From Anaerolineales bacterium (GTDB lineage Bacteria > Chloroflexota > Anaerolineae > Anaerolineales > Villigracilaceae), in contig JAICQC010000102.1 of the NCBI GenBank assembly GCA_025938055.1, positions 1-11,883 on the forward strand: a stretch of DNA of 11,883 bases, in the 5' to 3' direction. A program made the translations under genes and the position numbers. Each line of letters begins with the position of its first letter. Within the stretch, counting starts at the first letter, position 1. Shown here one piece after another: positions 1 through 5,715 of the stretch. A model generated the notes under the pieces. It worked only from the letters and a program-made list of their open reading frames with translations, was not told where the DNA came from and did not search any database.

Positions 1-1530
1 TGACTCAGTTGCCAGTACCCGCAACTCGGTGGAAGAAATCAGGATGCGCGCCTCGGATGGCAGATTCTTATCCACCCAGTCGATCGCAGCCACGTCCTCG
101 CTGCCGACAAAGCAGCAGCAATCGGAGGGGTAAAGAGTATAGTTGGCGAGGGCATTGATCAGGATCAGTCCGCTGAACAGAATCCCACTGGTTCTGCTTG
201 ATAAAACGCGAATCGTTTCTGAGCGCGCTGGTATCTGCCTGACGCTTTGTTCCAACCCAGCCAGACCCGCTCCACCGATCAGTGCCAGTGGGAGATAGAG
301 GACCATTTCAACGAACGGGCGGTCGAGCAGGGTCAGCTTCCCATAGCCGGGAACGGTGACCGGTATGAAAAGACTGCCCAGCAACAGCAGGACCGCTAGG
401 ATGGCAGAGAATGTCAGTTTCGGATAAGCCCATAGAGCAAAGATGGACAGGAACAAAACAATGGCTGTGACGAATAAGCCCTGATTCCAATAGGGATCAA
501 AAAGCAGACTGAACACATTTTCTGTGCGGATAAAGCCAATCTCCAGGCTGATGCCAGCAATGACTGCGAAAAAAAAGAAGAAACGCCACAACCTCGAAAG
601 GGTTTGCCACCACGCAGCCACCGCCCAAGCCAGAGCAGCGATCCCGAGCACAATAAACGACCTGCTGTGCGTAAAGCCTGAAATGAGGATCGCCAAAAGC
701 AGAATTGTATTCAGCGCCCAATATTTTCCTGTGGGTAAGACGTTTCTGTAGCGGGCGGAGAGATAAGCCAGGCTGAGTGTAAATGTAATGAGCGTCAGGC
801 TGGTTAGAGCGGGATACTTGCCCCAGTTCACAGCATAGGCAGGCATGTACCATCCGACCGTGGCAAGCAGCACGGCAAATATCCCCGCACTGCTGGACCC
901 GGTTTCGTGCCTGATCACAAAGAACACAGCCAGGGGAATCGTCACCAGAATTATCTGCCCCAGGATCAAGATCACATCGACGATATCCGCGCGTAGACCG
1001 GATACCATCAAGGCGGTCAAGAGATGGAAGCCGAGGTGGTAATAATTCGTTGCAGCCCCGGCGGTCGAGTTAAGCAAATTCCTGGTCAACAGGTAATGCT
1101 GCGCCGAGTCAAAGTACTGGGGAATCAGTACCCCGGAAACGAAGGCAAGCCGCAGAAAGCTGAACACTCCAAACAGCAGCAGTAGCACCAACAGAATACC
1201 CCTCGAGCCGGGCAGAGAGTCCCCTCGGGTTTTGAGAAAGAGAATCAATGCAAGCACCGCCGTCAGAATGATGACAATGGAAGAGCTGAACGCCGGAGCT
1301 TGAAAAATTCCCAACGCGAGCCATATCATGGATGCCAGGGAAATGGGAAGCATCCATCCCGCGAGACTGAGCGAGTAGTATGCTCCCCTGCTCAACCTGT
1401 TGCCCAGGATCATTTTCAGTACAGACCAGACCAGTATCTGTCCCAGAAGAAGGATGAACACGATGCCAGAGACAAGCTGCCAATGCTCCACCAGCACAGA
1501 GAAACTATCAGACAGTACGTTCACATGCAC
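1..1530 (-). CDS. Large polytopic membrane protein, GT-C/DUF6541-like, partial (C-terminus beyond the left edge)
   Basis: This reading frame is open for 510 codons without a stop from a GTG at 1530 to the left edge, so only the N-terminal part is seen. The product is very hydrophobic, with about ten or more predicted membrane helices (for example residues 19-38, 53-75, 84-99 and 111-130). The first sizeable loop holds FDSAQHY (140-146) and YYHLGFH (163-169), resembling the acidic first extracytoplasmic loop of GT-C type glycosyltransferases and related membrane proteins. Near the edge the chain leaves the membrane with AIDWVDKNLPSEARIL, similar to the start of the soluble domain that follows the helices in that class. 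A role in transferring sugars from lipid-linked donors is inference. The start is uncertain: TTG at 1533 and GTG at 1530 or 1524 are all possible, and none has a clear Shine-Dalgarno. The frame begins directly after the stop of the upstream gene, so translational coupling is likely. Confidence 0.72.
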   Translation of the reverse strand, partial: MHVNVLSDSFSVLVEHWQLVSGIVFILLLGQILVWSVLKMILGNRLSRGAYYSLSLAGWMLPISLASMIWLALGIFQAPAFSSSIVIILTAVLALILFLKTRGDSLPGSRGILLVLLLLFGVFSFLRLAFVSGVLIPQYFDSAQHYLLTRNLLNSTAGAATNYYHLGFHLLTALMVSGLRADIVDVILILGQIILVTIPLAVFFVIRHETGSSSAGIFAVLLATVGWYMPAYAVNWGKYPALTSLTLITFTLSLAYLSARYRNVLPTGKYWALNTILLLAILISGFTHSRSFIVLGIAALAWAVAAWWQTLSRLWRFFFFFAVIAGISLEIGFIRTENVFSLLFDPYWNQGLFVTAIVLFLSIFALWAYPKLTFSAILAVLLLLGSLFIPVTVPGYGKLTLLDRPFVEMVLYLPLALIGGAGLAGLEQSVRQIPARSETIRVLSSRTSGILFSGLILINALANYTLYPSDCCCFVGSEDVAAIDWVDKNLPSEARILISSTELRVLATES

Positions 1531-1533
1531 CAA

Positions 1534-2154
1534 TCAGGGCTTCGGGTTTGGGTAGGCTGGCGTAGGGGTGGACGGATTAGGATACGAAGGTGGGGTGGTG
1601 GAAGTGAGGGCGGGAGTCGTTCCTACCGGAGTGGTTGTTCCCGTTGGTGAGACAGTAAGCGAAGGCGATGGCGTCCCCAGGGTTGGAGAGGAAAAAATGT
1701 CCGGTGTGCCAAGCGCCAGACCAATGATCGGGAAGTTGCCCTGTGCGAGGACCCTGTCACCATTTGTCGCTAAAAGAAAGAACTGAAAAGTCTCCCCCAG
1801 CGGTAATACCGCGCCCGTACACCGCATATGGGTTGGAGACTCCTCCACTCGCCGGCAGGGATAAAAGCTCTCACCCTTACTATGCTTGATCTTAAGATAG
1901 AAGCTTGGGAAGGACAGACCCTCTGTGAGAATACTGACGATCATCCGGTCATCGGCATCCAGGTTGAACGAGAGGATACAGGGCGTGATCTGTTCCGGGC
2001 TGCAATACCCCAGTCCCTGCAAAGGCTTTCGCTGGTCCACCTGTGTTTGCTGACTCTGCCATTCCCGGCGCAGGAGGATCGAACCGGGAATCATCATGAT
2101 GAGCAAAATAAAGACCGCGACCCACCGATTCACAGAATCCCCTTTGGCTGCCAT
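1534..2154 (-). CDS. Membrane-anchored exported protein with Cys-containing domain and Pro/Thr/Ser-rich tail
   Basis: I do not recognise a family for this 206-residue protein. Residues 1-10 are short and polar, and 11-28 form a hydrophobic helix followed by RREW, which fits an uncleaved signal anchor with the rest outside the cell. Residues 45-148 look like a beta-rich domain with four cysteines (51, 59, 100, 112) that could make two disulfides. From about 150 to the end the chain is low-complexity Thr/Pro/Ser with two YPNP repeats, typical of a wall-spanning or flexible linker. The ATG at 2154 has AAAGGA about 5 bases upstream on the minus strand, which supports this start. The TGA at 1534-1536 is followed at once, in the same frame, by the next membrane gene, so the two are almost certainly co-transcribed. 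They may act together in the envelope, but the function is unknown. Confidence 0.75.
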   Translation of the reverse strand: MAAKGDSVNRWVAVFILLIMMIPGSILLRREWQSQQTQVDQRKPLQGLGYCSPEQITPCILSFNLDADDRMIVSILTEGLSFPSFYLKIKHSKGESFYPCRRVEESPTHMRCTGAVLPLGETFQFFLLATNGDRVLAQGNFPIIGLALGTPDIFSSPTLGTPSPSLTVSPTGTTTPVGTTPALTSTTPPSYPNPSTPTPAYPNPKP

Positions 2155-2266
2155 GGCTTTCCTTTTGGAACGTCAGTTTGTGCGCGCGTTCGCGCTGGGA
2201 TGACTTTTGTCTTGAGAGGCACAATGGCATGATTCTACCAATAAAAACTGATACACTCCCGGCTCG

Positions 2267-2295
2267 TTTGTACGAACAGCGAAAATATTTTGTAC
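2267..2295. repeat. Two direct TTTGTAC copies in the divergent spacer
   Basis: TTTGTAC occurs at 2267-2273 and again at 2289-2295, 22 bases apart, or about two helical turns. It lies between the divergently transcribed exported-protein gene (start 2154) and the MerR gene (start 2396). The spacing would suit a dimeric regulator, but the motif is short and AT-rich and may be chance. Apart from this and the MerR promoter I see no feature in the 2155-2395 spacer. Confidence 0.2.
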
Positions 2296-2335
2296 ATAAA
2301 TTCCAGATCGAAGAGGGAGAAGATAAAATCAGCTC

Positions 2336-2366
2336 TTGACTCTCAGGCAACCTGAAGGTGTATATT
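2336..2366 (+). promoter_or_regulatory. MerR-type promoter/operator of the regulator gene
   Basis: A -35 box TTGACT (2336-2341) and a -10 box TATATT (2361-2366) are separated by 19 bp, longer than the usual 17. The spacer holds a perfect dyad, TCAGG-CAA-CCTGA, roughly centred, and the symmetry partly extends outward. An overlong spacer with a centred dyad is the known mark of promoters that MerR-family dimers activate by untwisting DNA. The predicted transcript would begin near 2373, about 23 bases before the ATG. This implies autoregulation of the gene at 2396. Confidence 0.75.
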
Positions 2367-2395
2367 GCCATTATCCGTGCGCGCGGAGGAAATAT

Positions 2396-3229
2396 ATGAT
2401 CAAAATTGGTGATTTTGCACGCCTCAGCCAGGTGTCAGTGGTGACCCTGCGCTACTACGATGAAGTGGACCTGCTGAAACCTGTAAGGGTGGATGCTTTT
2501 ACAGGCTACCGCTTCTATTCGGCTGACCAGCTTCCACGCTTGAACCGCACTGCTGGCTTTGCCAGCGTGGCACTCAAAGATCTCGGCTTTTCGCTGGATC
2601 AGATCAAGCTCATGCTCGCTGACAGTCTTACCTCCGAGCGATTACGCGGAATGCTGGCGATACAACGCAATGAAGTGGAAAAGCGGCTTGCCGAGGAAGG
2701 GGAGCGCCTGCGGCGGATCGAAGCCCGGCTGAGGCAAATCGAATTGGAGGAAAAAATGCCCGCGTATGATGTTGTAATAAAAAACACCTCAGCCATGCTG
2801 GTTGTCTCGCGGCGCGTCATGGTTCCGACCAACGATCAGGTGCCACAGTACCTAGATAAAGCGTATATGGAGGTCTATGGCTATATTCATGAGCAGAGCG
2901 TAAAGGACACGGGTCCCTGCTTCACCCTGTGGCATAGCCCGTCGGATGTTTACGAGAATGAAGATGTCGAAGCCATTGTTCCCATTGAACGCCCGCTGAA
3001 AGGAACAGATCGAGTCCAAGTGTATGAATTGTCATCCACGCAAGTCGCGTCGGTCGTCCATCACGGGAACTTTGAAGATTTCACGCAGGGACACGCTGCC
3101 ATTCTGGAATGGATCGACTCAAATGGGTACCAGATCGTAGGACCATACCGCGAGATCTACATCAAGCATGACCAGAATGAATTGTCCGATTCCACAACAG
3201 ATGTCCAGTTTCCGGTTGAGAAAGACTGA
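2396..3229 (+). CDS. MerR-family transcriptional regulator with GyrI-like effector-binding domain (BmrR type)
   Basis: This 277-residue protein has a MerR winged-helix DNA-binding domain at residues 1-75 (IGDFARLSQVSVVTLRYYDE, then the wing TGYRFYS at 36-42). A charged coiled-coil dimerisation helix follows at about 80-120, and a GyrI/AraC-type effector-binding domain fills 122-277, ending in the usual GPYREIYI motif (249-256). The family binds small, often hydrophobic or cationic, ligands and switches on promoters with overlong spacers; Glu253 sits where BmrR uses a glutamate for drug binding. The ATG at 2396 is preceded by GGAGGA (2385-2390) at 5 bases. A longer reading from TTG at 2336 is rejected because it would start inside the -35 box. 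Helix 3 seems to hold about five extra residues (TAGFASV, 52-58) compared with the usual RLNRILALKDLG pattern. No obvious target gene other than itself is adjacent; the gene downstream is convergent. The ligand is unknown. Confidence 0.9.
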   Translation: MIKIGDFARLSQVSVVTLRYYDEVDLLKPVRVDAFTGYRFYSADQLPRLNRTAGFASVALKDLGFSLDQIKLMLADSLTSERLRGMLAIQRNEVEKRLAEEGERLRRIEARLRQIELEEKMPAYDVVIKNTSAMLVVSRRVMVPTNDQVPQYLDKAYMEVYGYIHEQSVKDTGPCFTLWHSPSDVYENEDVEAIVPIERPLKGTDRVQVYELSSTQVASVVHHGNFEDFTQGHAAILEWIDSNGYQIVGPYREIYIKHDQNELSDSTTDVQFPVEKD

Positions 3230-3247
3230 TCTGCCCCGAGGATGGAA

Positions 3248-3300
3248 GAACTAAAGGAAACGCGTTCCGCTAAAGGCGAGGAACGCGTTTCCTTTAGTTC
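3248..3300. terminator. Perfect 21-bp hairpin, probable bidirectional terminator
   Basis: Arms at 3248-3268 and 3280-3300 are perfect reverse complements (21 bp) around an 11-base loop. The hairpin lies 18 bases after the MerR stop and overlaps the end of the convergent phosphofructokinase gene, whose TAA (3294-3296) is inside the right arm. Neither side has a strong T-tract (the minus side reads TTCTTCC), so it may end transcription in both directions imperfectly, or protect 3' ends. Each arm also contains the 8-bp palindrome AACGCGTT. Confidence 0.7.
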
Positions 3301-5525
3301 GTGTATGGCTCCGGCGCGAGTTGCGCCATCAGATTGGCAATGCCCCTCAGTTCCAGCCACCATTGCTCACGCGGTCGCTCAAACTTCATGTCTGCCATGC
3401 GGTCGAAGTCGCGCATGTCATGAAATGTAAATTTCCCATTTTGCAAGCCGATGAAACAGCCGGTTGTATCTCCCTGACGGCATTGTTCGATCAGACGATC
3501 AAGGCACAGCCTGGCAAGCCGCGTTGCCTGGATACGGTCGAACGGCGAGGGATCACCACCCTGCTGTAAATGCCCGAGGATGGCGGGGCGCACATCGAAC
3601 ACATCCCGTCCCTCTTCCTCGAAGAGCGAGCAGATAAAACTCGTGGAGTAGATCGGGTTGGCATCTTCATTACGGATGACCAGCCCGAGGCGCTTGCCGA
3701 GGTTGAACCCCTGTATAAGCATCTTTACATCATCCTGTAATTGCTCGAGAGTGATACCCTCCTCAGGCAGGTAGAATCGTTCGGCGCCCGTCGCCATTGC
3801 GCTCATCATGGCGAGATAACCGCACCAGTGTCCCATCACTTCCACGACAAAGCAGCGCCGCGTCGCCACCGCGGATTGTTTGATCTTGTCTACTGCGTCA
3901 ACGATGTTGTTCAAGGCTGTGTCCGCGCCGATGCTAAACTCGGAGCCGGGCAAGTTGTTATTGATGGAGGCAGGCATGCACATGATCGGAATGTTGAATG
4001 CCGGAAAGTTGGCGCGGTTGTTGATCATGGCGTGGACGCCCTCATAGGCATTCCAGCCGCCGATCACCAGCAGCGCTTCGATCTGATGATTCTCAATCGT
4101 ACGAGCAATCGCGTGCATGTCCTTGCCTCTGGGAACCTTGCGGCTCGTCCCCAGCACAGAGCCGCCCCGGGATGCCCAGCCGTTGACGCTGGTCCATTCC
4201 ATTTCCTGAACCTCTCCCTCGGCTAATCCCTCGAACCCATTGCTCACTCCCAGCATGATGTGCCCCTGGTCGAGCCCCAGGCGGACGGAGGCTCGGACCG
4301 CGGTATTCATGCCCGGGGCGGGCGCGCCGGCGTTGAATACGGCAATACGGAAGCGCTTCTGCCCGGGTTCTGGTGAATGCGGCAGGGCACGCACCATCGT
4401 TTTCAATGTGCGGAAGGAATCATTGAAGCTCGAGCTGCGCAGTGCCATGGCTCTTTCATAATCCCTGTCTTTGATCGCTGCTGCCACCTGCCGCGTTCGC
4501 TCCACGCATTCCATGAGCGGCAGGCGGATGATGCGGTTGGCTCTCGTTCCCACGACAATGGCTTCGTCCTCTGATCCGGCTTCCAGAACGGCAGTGACAG
4601 CCTCATACCCAAGCAGGGTCGCAAGATTGCGGTCATAGGCGCTGGGGCGCCCGCCGCGCTGGACATGCCCGAGCACGGTGGTACGGACCTCCTCGCCCAA
4701 GCCCTCCTCCAGCACACGCTGCACATCGGTGGAGCCGATGTAATTCCCATAGCGGTCCTGGGCGCCTTCCGCCATGATGATGATGTGGTCGCGGCGCCCC
4801 GCGCGGGTCCCGGCTTTGAGGCGCTCGAGCATCACCTCCTGCCAGTTGTCCACATCCGGCGGGGCTTCGGGAATCAGTACCCAGTCTGCGCCGGTGGCGA
4901 GGGCGCCGTAGAGGGCAAGGTAACCGCAATTGCGTCCCATCACCTTGACAATGAACGTGCGCTGGTGACTGGCAGCCGTGCTGGTGATGGCATCCACGGC
5001 GTTCGTGATGCGGTGCAGCGCGCTGTCCGCGCCGATGGTCATCTCGGTGCCTGAGAAATCGTTGTCAATGGAACCGACCATGCCGACGATCACAAGGTTC
5101 GGGTATTCTGCCGCGGTTTCGGCGCTCAGGTCGCCGCTCTGCACAAGCTCAGCAAGCAGTGACCGCCATTCCTGGCGGAAGAGGTCCGCGCCGGTGAGCG
5201 AGCCATCGCCGCCGATGACGATCAGTCCATCGATACCAATCTGGACAAGGTTAAATGCTGCTGTCCGCCGGCCCTCACGGCTCAGGAATTCCTCGCTGCG
5301 TGCTGTGCCGATAATCGTCCCGCCCTGATGCAAAATGCCACCGACCGAGTCCCAATCCATTTTGCGAATGCGTTCTCCGCCTTCGACCAGACCTTTGTAG
5401 CCTTCGTAGATCGCGTAGATTTCAGCGCCTTTATCCAATGCAGTGCGCACCACCGCGCGAACGGCGGCGTTCATCCCTTGTGCATCGCCTCCACTTGTAA
5501 GAACTGCTATTCGTTTCGTAGCCAT
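3294..5525 (-). CDS. Tandem-domain (eukaryote-type) ATP-dependent 6-phosphofructokinase
   Basis: This enzyme phosphorylates fructose 6-phosphate to fructose 1,6-bisphosphate, the committed step of glycolysis in the cytoplasm. At 743 residues it is twice the usual bacterial length (about 320) and close to eukaryotic PFK (about 780). The N-terminal half (1 to about 355) has an intact ATP-type site: GGDGS (105-109), SIDND with catalytic Asp154, SHQR (Arg189), MGR (196-198), Glu253, and Arg281/His287/Arg290 in the RTTVLGHVQRGG segment. The C-terminal half (about 392-743) is clearly homologous but degenerate: GGDGS has become GGWNA (489-493), SIDND has become SINNN (520-524), MGR has become MGH, and QRGG has become QQGG. 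Sugar-phosphate residues Arg557, Arg646 and His652 are kept. In eukaryotic PFKs this half binds an allosteric sugar bisphosphate. The start at 5525 is supported by the MATKRIAVLTSGGDAQGMNA opening; the nearest AAGG lies only one base before the ATG, so the ribosome site is weak. It is divergent from the pullulanase gene. Confidence 0.95.
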   Translation of the reverse strand: MATKRIAVLTSGGDAQGMNAAVRAVVRTALDKGAEIYAIYEGYKGLVEGGERIRKMDWDSVGGILHQGGTIIGTARSEEFLSREGRRTAAFNLVQIGIDGLIVIGGDGSLTGADLFRQEWRSLLAELVQSGDLSAETAAEYPNLVIVGMVGSIDNDFSGTEMTIGADSALHRITNAVDAITSTAASHQRTFIVKVMGRNCGYLALYGALATGADWVLIPEAPPDVDNWQEVMLERLKAGTRAGRRDHIIIMAEGAQDRYGNYIGSTDVQRVLEEGLGEEVRTTVLGHVQRGGRPSAYDRNLATLLGYEAVTAVLEAGSEDEAIVVGTRANRIIRLPLMECVERTRQVAAAIKDRDYERAMALRSSSFNDSFRTLKTMVRALPHSPEPGQKRFRIAVFNAGAPAPGMNTAVRASVRLGLDQGHIMLGVSNGFEGLAEGEVQEMEWTSVNGWASRGGSVLGTSRKVPRGKDMHAIARTIENHQIEALLVIGGWNAYEGVHAMINNRANFPAFNIPIMCMPASINNNLPGSEFSIGADTALNNIVDAVDKIKQSAVATRRCFVVEVMGHWCGYLAMMSAMATGAERFYLPEEGITLEQLQDDVKMLIQGFNLGKRLGLVIRNEDANPIYSTSFICSLFEEEGRDVFDVRPAILGHLQQGGDPSPFDRIQATRLARLCLDRLIEQCRQGDTTGCFIGLQNGKFTFHDMRDFDRMADMKFERPREQWWLELRGIANLMAQLAPEPYTN

Positions 5526-5638
5526 ACCTTCGTGTCAGACTCCAAATCTTTTTAAGTTGCAGGTTGAATTGTACTACGGGCGGAAAAGTATCCCTGTGGG
5601 TGCGTTGCGATCTTCTCCCGATTCAGAACACCTGCAGA

Positions 5639-5683
5639 TTGACACCCCGAAATTGATTTTACAATTTCTCAGCGAACTATGAT
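5639..5683 (+). promoter_or_regulatory. Candidate promoter(s) for the pullulanase gene
   Basis: A consensus -35 TTGACA (5639-5644) is followed after 15 bp by TACAAT (5660-5665); the spacer is short but workable. A second, weaker candidate overlaps it: TTGATT (5653-5658), a 19-bp gap, then TATGAT (5678-5683). Either would give a short leader before the ATG at 5716. On the minus strand of the same 190-bp spacer (5526-5715) I see only an isolated TACAAT (5568-5573) for the phosphofructokinase gene, without a good -35. Confidence 0.45.
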
Positions 5684-5689
5684 AAAACC

Positions 5690-5702
5690 TGTACGAAGTA
5701 CA
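5690..5702. promoter_or_regulatory. Small dyad TGTAC-GAA-GTACA, possible operator
   Basis: A perfect 5-bp inverted repeat with a 3-base centre lies just downstream of the candidate pullulanase promoter and just before the GGAG ribosome site (5704-5707). Its position would suit a repressor that controls the pullulanase gene. The arms are short, so this is suggestive only. Confidence 0.3.
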
Positions 5703-5715
5703 CGGAGCGACTCCT

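Noticed and set aside
308..1483. Minus-strand open frames of 60-124 codons at 308-490, 414-653, 497-853 and 1109-1483
   Set aside because: All are out of frame with the 510-codon open frame that spans the whole region and encodes a coherent membrane protein.
1949..2371. Minus-strand open frame of 140 codons across the divergent spacer
   Set aside because: It overlaps the better-supported exported-protein gene in another frame and runs through the MerR promoter; the product shows no domain pattern.
2336..2395. TTG at 2336 as start of the MerR gene
   Set aside because: This TTG is part of the -35 box; the ATG at 2396 has a strong GGAGGA site and begins exactly at the conserved MerR N-terminus.
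3741..5328. Several plus-strand open frames of 65-161 codons opposite the phosphofructokinase gene
   Set aside because: They mirror a strongly supported minus-strand gene, have no recognisable domains and lack ribosome sites. They arise from GC-biased codon use of the real gene.
5568..5573. TACAAT on the minus strand as the phosphofructokinase promoter
   Set aside because: No acceptable -35 sequence lies 16-18 bases upstream, so the box alone is not enough to call a promoter.
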